Assembly (NCBI RefSeq): GCF_945957265.1
Contig: NZ_CAMFKO010000024.1
Location: 1-62,942, forward strand
Source: an uncultured Dechloromonas sp.
GTDB taxonomy: Bacteria; Pseudomonadota; Gammaproteobacteria; Burkholderiales; Rhodocyclaceae
DNA length: 62,942 bases
Direction of reading: 5' to 3'
A program made the translations under genes and the position numbers. The first letter of the stretch is position 1, and every line of letters starts with the position of its first letter. The notes below the pieces were generated by a model. The model had not been told where the DNA came from, made no database searches, and was given only the letters and a program-made list of their open reading frames with translations. Positions 20,516 through 28,561 of the stretch are shown one piece after another.

Positions 20516-20533
20516 ATATTGTCGCATATTGTC
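20516..20533. promoter_or_regulatory. Direct repeats, candidate AraC-type operator
   Basis: ATATTGTC occurs twice, at 20516-20523 and 20526-20533, offset by ten bases, one helical turn. Tandem same-orientation half-sites are how AraC-family proteins usually bind. The repeats lie in the divergent region between the GlxA-type regulator and the hydrolase gene. Confidence 0.4.
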
Positions 20534-20603
20534 ATTCGGGCCACTTCCTGCCTGCCTGCGCTTTCTCCAGAATGAAGCCTCGTCAAACATACCGGAGAGC
20601 ATC

Positions 20604-21137
20604 ATGACCGCTGCGAACAAACGCGCCCTGATCGTCATCGATCTGCAGAACGACTATTTTTCCGATGGCAAATTCCCGTTGTGGCAAGCCGAGGAAACCC
20701 TGGGCAAGGTCGAATCGGCCATTGCCCGGGCGAATACGCGGGGCATTCCGGTCATCGTCGTCCAGCACGTCGCCGACGCCGGCAAGGGCATTGCGCCGTT
20801 CTTCAATGCCGGCACGCCGGGGGTCGAGGTGCATCCGCGCATTCTGGCGGCGGCACCGGGGGCGGTTCTCGTCACCAAGTCCTTCGCCGACAGCTTTCTC
20901 AATACGGCGCTGGAGCGGGAACTCGTCCGTCTGGGCGTCGACGAACTGCTGATCTGCGGCATGATGACCCAGAACTGCGTCACCCATACGGCCATTTCGA
21001 AATCGGCGGAGAAGTACAAGGTCACTGTCCTCGGCGATTGTTGCGCGAGCGTCAGCGAGATGATCCACAAGATTGCCCTGAATGCCGTTTCGGCGCGCGT
21101 GCCGGTGGCGGATGCGGCGGCGGTCATCGGTGAATGA
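20604..21137 (+). CDS. Isochorismatase-family cysteine hydrolase
   Basis: 177 residues. The triad of the family is visible: Asp13 in VIDLQNDYF, lysine in VLVTKSFADSF and Cys125 in GMMTQNCVTH. Members include isochorismatase, nicotinamidase and amide hydrolases; small single-domain forms like this are usually amidases of unknown substrate. The start MTAANKRALIVIDL follows ACCGGAGAGCATC. It is divergent from the GlxA-type regulator. Confidence 0.88.
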   Translation: MTAANKRALIVIDLQNDYFSDGKFPLWQAEETLGKVESAIARANTRGIPVIVVQHVADAGKGIAPFFNAGTPGVEVHPRILAAAPGAVLVTKSFADSFLNTALERELVRLGVDELLICGMMTQNCVTHTAISKSAEKYKVTVLGDCCASVSEMIHKIALNAVSARVPVADAAAVIGE

Positions 21138-21167
21138 GGGCAAAACATCCGAAAAATCAACCCTCAA

Positions 21168-21196
21168 TTGACGTTTGTTTGTCTACCCACTATGAT
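21168..21196 (+). promoter_or_regulatory. Strong promoter of the 50-residue basic protein
   Basis: TTGACG (21168-21173) and TATGAT (21191-21196) are separated by 17 bases, a near-consensus sigma-70 promoter, giving a leader of about 30 bases. Confidence 0.85.
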
Positions 21197-21234
21197 TGAC
21201 GGTTTCGAAAAATCGCCGGATTCAAGGAGTTTTC

Positions 21235-21387
21235 ATGGCCATCAACCGTAACCGCCGTTCTTCCCTGGAACGCCGCTGCGTTTCCAAGTCCACCAAGCGC
21301 CTGTTCAAGGGCGATGGCAAGACCATGTTCAAGACCATGTACGCTGCCGAATGTCATCAGCGTAACCGCAAGGCACTGGGCGCCTAA
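21235..21387 (+). CDS. Small highly basic protein of unknown function
   Basis: 50 residues (MAINRNRRSSLERRCVSKST to a KALGA end), with about 30% Lys+Arg and two cysteines. An excellent ribosome site (AAGGAGTTTTC) precedes the ATG. The gene has its own near-consensus promoter and a rho-independent terminator, so it is a one-gene unit likely to be highly expressed. The charge suggests binding of RNA, DNA or ribosome; no family is recognised. The upstream in-frame codon at 21196 lies in the -10 box and cannot be the start. Confidence 0.8.
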   Translation: MAINRNRRSSLERRCVSKSTKRLFKGDGKTMFKTMYAAECHQRNRKALGA

Positions 21388-21407
21388 GCGTTAACAGGCT
21401 TATCAGG

Positions 21408-21443
21408 GCCCCGGTTGCTGCAAGGTAACCGGGGCTTCTTGCT
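21408..21443 (+). terminator. Terminator of the small basic protein gene
   Basis: GCCCCGGTT (21408-21416) and AACCGGGGC (21427-21435) form a perfect 9-base stem, followed by a T-rich tract (TTCTTGCTTTT). Confidence 0.85.
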
Positions 21444-21460
21444 TTTGAGGTCGGGAAAAC

Positions 21461-22654
21461 ATGGCGCAATTGATTCTTCTGCCGGGTAAGGAACGTTCGG
21501 CGTTCAAGCAGCATCATCCGTGGTTGTTCGCCGGGTCGGTCGGACGGCTCGAAGGCCGTGCCCGGCCGGGCGATACCGTCGAAGTGCTGGCCGACAACCT
21601 GCGGCCGCTGGGCCGCGCGGCGTACAGCCCGCAATCGCAGATTCGCGCCCGTTTCTGGACCTTCGATCCCGATGAGTCGATCGACGACGCCTTCTTCAAG
21701 CGCAAGATCGCGGCCGCCGTGGCGCGCCGCCAGGCCTTGCCGGAACTGAAGGGGCAGCAGGGCCTGCGCCTGATCCATGCCGAATCCGACGGGTTGCCCG
21801 GCATCATCGCCGACCAGTACGGCGACACGGTGGTGGTGCAGCTCACGTCGGCCGGCGCCGACAAGTGGCGCAAGGCCATCGTCGCCGGCCTGGCCAAGGC
21901 CACCGGCTGCGCCCGCATCTACGAGCGTTCCGATTCCGACGTGCGCGGCCTGGAAGGGCTGGAGCCGACCGTCGGCTGGCTGCACGGCGAGGCGCCGGCG
22001 GGCGGCCTGAGCATCGACGAGAACGGCGTGCAGCTGGCCGTCGATGTCGTCGGCGGCCACAAGACCGGCTTCTACCTCGACCAGCGCGACAACCGCGCCT
22101 GGCTGCGCAGCGTGGCGGCCGGCAAGGAAATCCTCAACTGCTTCTGCTACACCGGCGGCTTCTCGCTGCAGGCGCTGGCCGGCGGCGCGGCCCAGGTGCT
22201 GTCCATCGACTCCTCGGGGCCGGCGCTGGCCCAGGCCCGGGCCAATCTGGCCCTGAATCCGCACTTGCCGGCCGAACGCGCCGAGTGGCTGGAAGCCGAC
22301 GTCTTCCAGGCGCTGCGCGACTTCCGCAAGGCCGGGCGGACTTTCGACCTGATCGTCCTCGATCCGCCCAAGTTCGCCCCGTCGGCAGCGCATGCCGACC
22401 GCGCGGCACGCGCCTACAAGGACATCAACCTGCTCGGTTTCCGGCTGCTGCGCCCGGGCGGCCTGCTGATGACCTACTCGTGCTCGGGCGGCATCGGGCT
22501 GGAACTGTTCCAGAAGATCGTCGCCGGTGCGGCGCTCGATGCCGGGCGCGAGGCGCGCATCGTCCGCCGCCTGTCGGGCACGGCCGATCACCCGGTGGCA
22601 TTGAACTTCCCGGAAGGCGAATATCTCAAGGGCCTGCTCGTCCAGGTCGATTAA
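21461..22654 (+). CDS. rlmI: Class I SAM-dependent rRNA methyltransferase, RlmI family
   Basis: 397 residues. The N-terminal PUA domain (HPWLFAGSVGRLEG) is followed by an RlmI-type middle region (KTGFYLDQRDNR) and the Rossmann domain with LNCFCYTGGFSLQAL, VLDPPKFAPS and the catalytic-cysteine segment TYSCSGG. E. coli RlmI makes m5C1962 in 23S rRNA. It starts shortly after the preceding terminator, with no clear promoter of its own seen. Nine bases separate it from the zinc locus, with no terminator. Confidence 0.9.
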   Translation: MAQLILLPGKERSAFKQHHPWLFAGSVGRLEGRARPGDTVEVLADNLRPLGRAAYSPQSQIRARFWTFDPDESIDDAFFKRKIAAAVARRQALPELKGQQGLRLIHAESDGLPGIIADQYGDTVVVQLTSAGADKWRKAIVAGLAKATGCARIYERSDSDVRGLEGLEPTVGWLHGEAPAGGLSIDENGVQLAVDVVGGHKTGFYLDQRDNRAWLRSVAAGKEILNCFCYTGGFSLQALAGGAAQVLSIDSSGPALAQARANLALNPHLPAERAEWLEADVFQALRDFRKAGRTFDLIVLDPPKFAPSAAHADRAARAYKDINLLGFRLLRPGGLLMTYSCSGGIGLELFQKIVAGAALDAGREARIVRRLSGTADHPVALNFPEGEYLKGLLVQVD

Positions 22655-22663
22655 ACTGTCGTC

Positions 22664-22945
22664 GTGAATCCGCTGCGTCATCTCCTTCTTGTTGCCGTTC
22701 TCGTCTTCGCCCAGTTGCTGGCGGGGGCGCATGCCATCGAGCATGCGGCAGGGAACGACGATGCCCTGCCGACGCACGCCTGCCAGCTGTGCCTGACCGC
22801 GCACGATCTCGGTATCGCCCTGCCGTCCGTGGCGACTCTGCCACCGGTGGTGGCCCACCCGTTGGTGCCGGAAACGCAAGCGGCCCACGGCCGAGCGAGT
22901 TTCCCGGCGCCGATCGCCTGCCAGCGCGGCCCACCCAACGCCTGA
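22664..22945 (+). CDS. Small exported Cys/His protein of the zinc locus
   Basis: 93 residues from a GTG start. A signal peptide (NPLRHLLLVAVLVFAQLLAG, cleavage near AHA) precedes a short mature chain with several histidines and a CxxC pair in HACQLCLTAHDLG. The rest is proline-rich and low in complexity. It resembles DUF2946-like small exported proteins found with metal transport genes. It precedes an outer-membrane protein and znuACB, so a periplasmic metal-binding role is likely but unproven. Confidence 0.65.
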   Translation: MNPLRHLLLVAVLVFAQLLAGAHAIEHAAGNDDALPTHACQLCLTAHDLGIALPSVATLPPVVAHPLVPETQAAHGRASFPAPIACQRGPPNA

Positions 22946-22948
22946 AAA

Positions 22949-23005
22949 AACCGGTTTCCACCGGTTCGTATGTCATTTCCGAAGACCGCTGCCGAGCGCG
23001 CGGTC
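22949..23005 (+). promoter_or_regulatory. Two leader hairpins before the zinc-locus barrel gene
   Basis: AACCGG/CCGGTT (22949-22966) and GACCGC/GCGGTC (about 22984-23005) each form a 6-base stem. They lie in the 88-base spacer between the small exported protein and the barrel gene. No Zur-type palindrome could be recognised here. Confidence 0.4.
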
Positions 23006-23033
23006 TGTCGTCATGCATTTTCAGGAGTTTTCC

Positions 23034-24434
23034 ATGCAAAAAACCATTGCCATGGCTGCCATGCTGGCCGCCGCCGGAGCGGCCCAGGCCGCCGATAACG
23101 CCGATCTGGCCGCCATTCGCGCACAGATCGACGAGATGAAGAAAAGCTACGAACAGCGTATCGCGACGCTGGAAAAGAAGTTGGCGCAAGCCGAATCGAA
23201 GGCGAGCGTGCAGCCTGCCGCGGCACCGTCCGCCGCGAGCGAGGCCCGCCAGCCGGCGACCCCGGCGGCCAGCGGTTTCAATCCCGAGGTGTCGTTGATC
23301 CTGCAGGGGCAGTACAAGAGCATGAAGGACGTCGCGGAGCGCGGCATCACCGGTTTCTATCCGGCCGGCGGCCACGATCATGGCGAGGGCGCCATTCCCG
23401 GGATCAGCAAGCGCGGTTTCTCGGTCGACCATACCGAACTGGTGCTGGCGGCCAACATCGATCCCTACTGGCGGGGCCAGGCCATCATCGCCATGGTCGA
23501 TGGCCAGGCCGAGGTCGAGGAGGCGTGGTTCCAGTCGCTTGGCCTGGGTCACGGCATCGGCCTGAAGGGCGGGCGTTTCCGTTCCGGCATCGGCTATCTC
23601 AACGAGCAGCATCCGCACATGTGGGATTTTGCCGACGCGCCGCTGATGTACCAGGCGATGTTCGGCCCGGAGGCGAGTTACGTGCAGGACGGCGTGCAGT
23701 TCAAGTGGCTGGCGCCGACCGAAACCTTCGTCGAGATCGGTGCCGAAGCCGGGCGCGGCGCCAGTTTCCCCGGAACGGACCGCAACAAGAATGGCAGCGG
23801 GGCGGTTTCGGCCTTCGCGCACGTGGGCGGCGATGTCGGGGTGTCGAACAACTGGCGCGCCGGCGTTTCGTACCTGACGACCCAGGCCAAGGCGCGCGAA
23901 GGGCATTTCGAGGATGTCGGCGGCGTCGAGGCGCTGGGCAAGTTCACCGGCGATTCGCGGACCTGGCTGGCCGATTTCGTCTGGAAATGGGCGCCGAACG
24001 GCAATCCGAAATACCAGAACTTCAAGTTCCAGGCCGAGTATTTCAATCGCCACGAAAAGGGCGACTTCTCGTGCGAGGATGCCGATTCGGCCAGTCCCGG
24101 CGCCTGCACCGGCGGTGTGAACAGCCTGTACCGCACCCGGCAGTCCGGCTGGTACGCGCAGAGCGTCTATCAATTCACGCCGAACTGGCGCGCCGGCCTG
24201 CGTTATGAGCAGCTCGACAGCGGCCATCGCGATTTCGGCGCCAATGCGGCCAATCTGGCGGTGGCCGATTACCGCCCGAAAAAGGCGACGGCGATGGTCG
24301 ATTACAGCTGGAGCGAGTTCTCGCGCGTCCGCTTGCAATTCGCGCAGGATAAATCGATGCTCGGCATCACCGACAACCAGGTCACCGTGCAGTACATCAT
24401 GAGCCTGGGTGCCCACGGCGCTCACAAGTTCTAG
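23034..24434 (+). CDS. Outer-membrane beta-barrel (porin-like) protein of the zinc locus
   Basis: 466 residues. A signal peptide (MQKTIAMAAMLAAAGAAQAA) is followed by a coiled coil (about residues 25-60, IDEMKKSYEQRIATLEKKLA), an Ala/Pro linker and a long barrel-like region of alternating polar and aromatic strands ending in phenylalanine (HKF). A His/Asp-rich segment (GGHDHGEGAIPG) lies near residue 115. The layout is that of periplasm-anchored porins such as OprO/OprP. Its place before znuA suggests it lets zinc, or a zinc complex, cross the outer membrane. Ribosome site AGGAGTTTTCC. Confidence 0.75.
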   Translation: MQKTIAMAAMLAAAGAAQAADNADLAAIRAQIDEMKKSYEQRIATLEKKLAQAESKASVQPAAAPSAASEARQPATPAASGFNPEVSLILQGQYKSMKDVAERGITGFYPAGGHDHGEGAIPGISKRGFSVDHTELVLAANIDPYWRGQAIIAMVDGQAEVEEAWFQSLGLGHGIGLKGGRFRSGIGYLNEQHPHMWDFADAPLMYQAMFGPEASYVQDGVQFKWLAPTETFVEIGAEAGRGASFPGTDRNKNGSGAVSAFAHVGGDVGVSNNWRAGVSYLTTQAKAREGHFEDVGGVEALGKFTGDSRTWLADFVWKWAPNGNPKYQNFKFQAEYFNRHEKGDFSCEDADSASPGACTGGVNSLYRTRQSGWYAQSVYQFTPNWRAGLRYEQLDSGHRDFGANAANLAVADYRPKKATAMVDYSWSEFSRVRLQFAQDKSMLGITDNQVTVQYIMSLGAHGAHKF

Positions 24435-24445
24435 GAGGCGGCACC

Positions 24446-25342
24446 ATGAAATATCTAGCCATTGGCCTGTTGCTGCTGGCGACGGGCTTGTCCGCCCGGG
24501 CCGACCTCAAGGTATTCGCCACGGTGCCCGAGTGGGGCGCGCTGGCCAAGGAAATCGGCGGTGACAAGGTGAAGTTGTACACCGCGACCCATGCCTTCCA
24601 GGACCCGCACCGCATCGAGGCCAAGCCGTCCTTGCTGGCGCAGGCCCGGCAGGCCGGTCTGGTCGTCGCCGCCGGCGCCGACCTGGAGGTCGGCTGGTTG
24701 CCGCTGGTCCTGCGCGATTCCGGCAATCCGGCCATCCAGCCGGGACGGCCGGGTTACTTCGAGGCAGCGGCCTTCGTCAATCGCCTCGAGGTTCCGGCCG
24801 TGCTCGACCGCGCGCATGGCGACGTGCATGCCGCTGGCAATCCGCACACCCACCTCGATCCGCACAACGTGCTCAAGGTCGGCGAAAAGCTGGCGGTGCG
24901 CATGGCCGAACTGGATAGCGCCAACGCGGCCGCCTACCAGGCCGGGTTTGCCGCTTTTTCCGGCAAGTGGCAAGCCGCCATGGCGCGTTGGGAAAAGGAG
25001 GCGGCGCCGCTGAAAGGCGTGGCGGTGCTGGTTCATCACCAGTCTTTCGTCTATCTGTCGAACTGGTTGGGGATGAAGGAAGTCGGCGCGCTCGAACCGA
25101 AGCCGGGCATCGAGCCAACCAGCGGCCATCTGGGCGCATTGCTGGCGCGGCAGCAGGCAACCCCGGCCCGGATGGTGTTGCGCACGGCCTACCAGCAAGA
25201 GGCAGCGAGCCAGTGGATCGCCGGCAAAACGGGCATCCCGGCGGTGCTGCTGCCCTATACGGTCGGCGGCACGCCGGAGGCCAGGGATCTGTTCGGTCTG
25301 TTCGACGATACGGTCCAGCGCTTGCTCAAGGGCTTGCGCTGA
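24446..25342 (+). CDS. znuA: Zinc ABC transporter substrate-binding protein, ZnuA-like
   Basis: 298 residues. A signal peptide (MKYLAIGLLLLATGLSARA) precedes a cluster A-I (TroA fold) binding protein. Candidate metal ligands are histidines in ATHAFQDPHRIE, in PHTHLDPHNVLK and in LVHHQSFVYL, matching the three-histidine pattern of ZnuA. A strong AGGAGGCGGCACC ribosome site precedes the ATG. The usual His-rich loop of ZnuA is short (HGDVHAAGNPHTH). The ABC ATPase starts one base after its stop. Confidence 0.88.
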   Translation: MKYLAIGLLLLATGLSARADLKVFATVPEWGALAKEIGGDKVKLYTATHAFQDPHRIEAKPSLLAQARQAGLVVAAGADLEVGWLPLVLRDSGNPAIQPGRPGYFEAAAFVNRLEVPAVLDRAHGDVHAAGNPHTHLDPHNVLKVGEKLAVRMAELDSANAAAYQAGFAAFSGKWQAAMARWEKEAAPLKGVAVLVHHQSFVYLSNWLGMKEVGALEPKPGIEPTSGHLGALLARQQATPARMVLRTAYQQEAASQWIAGKTGIPAVLLPYTVGGTPEARDLFGLFDDTVQRLLKGLR

Positions 25343-25343
25343 C

Positions 25344-25913
25344 ATGCTGCGCGCCGAGGCCCTGGTGGCCGGCTGGGGCAAGCCGGCGACGTCGCCCATC
25401 GATTTTTCGCTGCAGGCCGGCGAAATCGTCGGCCTGACCGGCCCGAACGGCGTCGGCAAGAGCACCTTGCTGGCCGCCTTCGCCGGTCGGGCCTCGGTCT
25501 TTTCCGGGCGTCTCGAACTGCAGGCGGGCCTCCGGCTCGCCGTGCAGACGCAGGATGTGCCGCCGGTCGACGGCTTGCCGTTGTCGGGGCGCGATTTGCT
25601 GGGGCTGACCGGCGCCTCGCCGGCAGGGCTGCCGCCCTGGCTGATCGATCGGGTGGATATCCGCCTCGACCGCCTGTCCGGCGGTCAGCGCCACTACCTC
25701 GCGCTGTGGGCGGTGCTCCATGCGCCGGCCGACCTGGTGCTGCTCGACGAGCCGACCAACAACCTCGATGCGGCCGGGGTGCGCCATCTGACGGCGCATC
25801 TGCACGAACGGGCGGGCGAGGGCTGTGGCATCGTCGTGGTCAGCCACGATGCGGCGTTTGTCGCCGCCGCCTGCGACCGGGTGGTGGTGCTGGAGGCGCG
25901 CGATGGCGACTGA
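25344..25913 (+). CDS. znuC: Zinc ABC transporter ATP-binding protein, compact ZnuC
   Basis: 189 residues, clearly shorter than the usual ~250. All ABC motifs are present: Walker A GPNGVGKST, Q-loop AVQTQD, signature LSGGQRHYLALW, Walker B LVLLDEPTNNLD and H-loop VVVSHD. The C-terminal extension of other ZnuC proteins is missing, and the segment between the Q-loop and signature is shortened. It drives ZnuB. Its end overlaps znuB by 11 bases. Confidence 0.87.
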   Translation: MLRAEALVAGWGKPATSPIDFSLQAGEIVGLTGPNGVGKSTLLAAFAGRASVFSGRLELQAGLRLAVQTQDVPPVDGLPLSGRDLLGLTGASPAGLPPWLIDRVDIRLDRLSGGQRHYLALWAVLHAPADLVLLDEPTNNLDAAGVRHLTAHLHERAGEGCGIVVVSHDAAFVAAACDRVVVLEARDGD

Positions 25914-26667
25914 TCTCTTCCTGATCCCCTTCTTCACCGGCCTGGGTCTGGCGATCCTGCTGCCGCTGCTCGGCTGCTACCTGCGTTTGCGCGACGAGTG
26001 GCTGGCGGCGCTGGCCTACTCGCATGTTTCCGCCGCCGGGGCGCTGCTCGCCCTGGTGGCGGGATTGCCCCCGGCCGCCGGCGGGATTGCCGCCGCGGCC
26101 CTGGCCGGCGCCGGCAAGCGGCTGTTCGCCGCCCGTCTTTCCGGGGGGGCGGCGTATGCCGTGTTGTTGCTCGCCGGCTGGTCCGTTGCCGTCCTGCTCG
26201 CCGCCAACCAGCCGCAGGCCGAGCGTCTCGGGCATGCGCTCTTCGACGGGCAGCTGTATTTCAGCGGCAGCGAACAGCTGTGGCTGGTCGCTGCCAGCGT
26301 GCCGGTCGCGCTGGGCGTCTTGCGGATACTGTCCCGGCATCTGCTGCTGGCCCACACCTACCCCGATTTTTTCCGGATTCGCGGCTTGCGCGCCTGGCCG
26401 ACGCAAATTGGCTTCGACCTGCTGGCCGCGCTGGCGCTGGCACTGGCGACCATGAGCCTGGGGGTCATGGGCGCTTTCGCGCTGGTCTTCATCCCGCCCT
26501 GGCTGGCCTTCCGCCGGGCCAGGAACTGGCGTGCCGGATTGCTGCTTTCCCTGCTGCTTGGCCTGGCCGCCTATGTCGTCGCGTTTGGCGTGGCGCTTTG
26601 GCTCGACCAGCCGTTCGGACCCATCCTGGCCATGATGCTGGTGGCGCTGGGATTGATCGTTGCATGA
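25903..26667 (+). CDS. znuB: Zinc ABC transporter permease, ZnuB-like
   Basis: 254 residues, about seven or eight hydrophobic segments. The ABC-3 permease pattern is seen at the start (FFTGLGLAILLPLLGCYLRL) and in SHVSAAGALLALVAG. The ATG at 25903 lies inside the end of znuC; earlier in-frame codons are just overlap. It forms the inner-membrane channel for zinc from ZnuA. No metal-regulator gene (zur) is nearby. Confidence 0.87.
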   Translation: MATDLFLIPFFTGLGLAILLPLLGCYLRLRDEWLAALAYSHVSAAGALLALVAGLPPAAGGIAAAALAGAGKRLFAARLSGGAAYAVLLLAGWSVAVLLAANQPQAERLGHALFDGQLYFSGSEQLWLVAASVPVALGVLRILSRHLLLAHTYPDFFRIRGLRAWPTQIGFDLLAALALALATMSLGVMGAFALVFIPPWLAFRRARNWRAGLLLSLLLGLAAYVVAFGVALWLDQPFGPILAMMLVALGLIVA

Positions 26668-26688
26668 ACTCGGACGGCGTGCTAAAAC
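26660..26688 (+). promoter_or_regulatory. Promoter before the STAS protein-hslVU unit
   Basis: TTGCAT (26660-26665), a 17-base spacer and TAAAAC (26683-26688). The -35 box overlaps the znuB stop. No heat-shock (sigma-32) promoter was recognised. Confidence 0.5.
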
Positions 26689-26712
26689 TCCCTTTCTGCA
26701 TGCGGAGTGGTC

Positions 26713-28011
26713 ATGGTTTTTTCGTTTTTCAAGAAGCAGCCCAACAAGATGCCCGAGCGGCCTGCTGCCCGGCCGCGTCCGGTAGAGCCGCAGCCTGAAG
26801 CGAAACCGGCCGAGGCGGCCGTCGAGATGCCGGTCAAGGCGCCGGCCGCGCCCTTGCCCGACCTGGAATTCTCGACCTCCGCGCCCCTCGCTTCCCCGCC
26901 GGCGGCGGCACCGCAAAAACCGCCCGCTCCCGCGCCTGTCGCGGCGCCCGAGCCGGCGGCCGACGAAGGTTTCAGTATCGACGACTTCGACAGCGACTTT
27001 ACCAATTCCAGCGTGATGGGAATCGACGTCGAGCACGACGTGGACCCGTTGCAGTCCTGCGTCGAGCAGGTTGTCGTCCTCTATGCCAATGGCCAGGACG
27101 CGGCGGCCCGCTCCTTGCTCGAGACCTTCGTGCGCTCGTATCGCGGGCTGGAAGGCAAGCGTTTCTGGATGCTGCTGTTCGATCTGCTGCAGATCGGCGG
27201 CGACCGCGCCGCCTTCGAAAAACTCGGTGTCGACTATGCCGAGGCCTGCGAATCCTCGCCGCCGACCTGGAGCCAGGAGGTGACGGCGAGCCTGCCGCTT
27301 GCCGGCGGACCGGCCGTGAGCAAGGTTTTCCTGCAGGGCGTGCTGACCAGCGAAAGTGCCTTGCCGGTCGACGAACTGGCCCGCCTGATCGCCCAGAAGG
27401 CCGATATCAGCGTGGATTGCGCCAAGCTGATCGGCTGCGACGACGAAATCGCGGCGCAACTGGCCGATCTGCTGCTGCGGGCGCGCAAGCAGTCCCTGAC
27501 GGTCGGCCTGCTCGGCGCCGAAGCCTTCATGGAACGCCTGAACGAGCGTCTGGTCGCCGGCGATGCGGTGCACGAGCCGGCATGGCGCCTGCTGCTGGAG
27601 TTGCTGCAACGCCATGGCACCCAGGATCGCTTCGAGGAACGGGCAGTCGACTACGCCGTGACCTTCGAACTGTCGCCGCCTTCGTGGGAGACCGCCAAAC
27701 CAGCCGGGGCGAAGGCCGCGGCAGCCTCTCCGGGGCCGGCGGACGACGCCCATTATTTCGTCGGGGAGCTCAAGGCCTGTCGTTTCGAGGATCTGCCCCA
27801 GGTTCTCGAGCGCTACAGCCTGCCCATCCTCGACTTTTCGCGGGTAACCCGACTGGACTTCATCTCGGCCGGGCAACTGGTCAATCGCCTGGCGCCGATC
27901 AAGGCCGCCGGACGGGAAATCGTCATCCGCAGTCCGAATCATCTCGTTGCCGAATTGATGGCCGTCGTCGGCCTCAACAAACAGGCACGCATCATCGTTC
28001 CCAAGTCTTAA
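26713..28011 (+). CDS. STAS-domain protein linked to hslVU
   Basis: 432 residues, soluble. Residues 10-90 are an Ala/Pro/Glu-rich linker. A middle helical region of two similar blocks follows: each carries a [29 protein letters not shown] element (near 165-185 and 305-325), where the pattern FE-x3-VDYA-x3-E-SPP-W recurs. The C-terminal ~85 residues look like a STAS domain ([17 protein letters not shown]), as in anti-sigma antagonists. ATG at 26713 has GGAG six bases upstream. It lies 13 bases before hslV, so it is probably co-transcribed; its function is unknown. Confidence 0.7.
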   Translation: MVFSFFKKQPNKMPERPAARPRPVEPQPEAKPAEAAVEMPVKAPAAPLPDLEFSTSAPLASPPAAAPQKPPAPAPVAAPEPAADEGFSIDDFDSDFTNSSVMGIDVEHDVDPLQSCVEQVVVLYANGQDAAARSLLETFVRSYRGLEGKRFWMLLFDLLQIGGDRAAFEKLGVDYAEACESSPPTWSQEVTASLPLAGGPAVSKVFLQGVLTSESALPVDELARLIAQKADISVDCAKLIGCDDEIAAQLADLLLRARKQSLTVGLLGAEAFMERLNERLVAGDAVHEPAWRLLLELLQRHGTQDRFEERAVDYAVTFELSPPSWETAKPAGAKAAAASPGPADDAHYFVGELKACRFEDLPQVLERYSLPILDFSRVTRLDFISAGQLVNRLAPIKAAGREIVIRSPNHLVAELMAVVGLNKQARIIVPKS

Positions 28012-28024
28012 TTCAGGAATAAAC

Positions 28025-28561
28025 ATGGAGCAATATCACGGCACGACGATCCTGTCGGTGCGCCGGGGCAATCTCGTCGCCATGGGCGGCGATGGCCAGG
28101 TCACCCTCGGCAACATCGTCATCAAGGCGACCGCCCGCAAGGTTCGTCGCCTGTACCAGGGGCAGATCCTGGCCGGTTTCGCCGGCGGCACGGCCGACGC
28201 CTTCACCTTGTTCGAACGTTTCGAGGCCAAGCTGGAAAAGCACCAGGGCAATCTCGTCCGTTCGGCCGTCGAACTGGCCAAGGACTGGCGTTCCGACCGC
28301 GCCTTGCGCCGGCTGGAGGCCATGCTGTCGGTAGCCGACCGCGAATCCTCGCTGGTCATCACCGGCAACGGCGACGTGCTGGAGCCGGAGCAGGGCATCG
28401 TCGCCATCGGTTCGGGCGGCGCCTATGCGCAGAGCGCGGCGCGTGCCCTGCTCGAAAATACCGACCTGCCGCCGCTCGACATCGTGACCAAGTCGCTCGA
28501 GATCGCCGGCGACCTGTGCATCTACACCAACCGCAATTTTACGCTGGAGACGCTGGAATGA
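28025..28561 (+). CDS. hslV: HslV, ATP-dependent protease proteolytic subunit
   Basis: 178 residues. The N-terminal threonine nucleophile appears in [11 protein letters not shown] after a six-residue propeptide (MEQYHG). [14 protein letters not shown] and DICIYTNRN-type ending are typical of the HslV/proteasome-beta fold. It forms a double hexamer with HslU that degrades misfolded and regulatory proteins. Its TGA overlaps the hslU ATG (ATGA). Confidence 0.97.
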   Translation: MEQYHGTTILSVRRGNLVAMGGDGQVTLGNIVIKATARKVRRLYQGQILAGFAGGTADAFTLFERFEAKLEKHQGNLVRSAVELAKDWRSDRALRRLEAMLSVADRESSLVITGNGDVLEPEQGIVAIGSGGAYAQSAARALLENTDLPPLDIVTKSLEIAGDLCIYTNRNFTLETLE

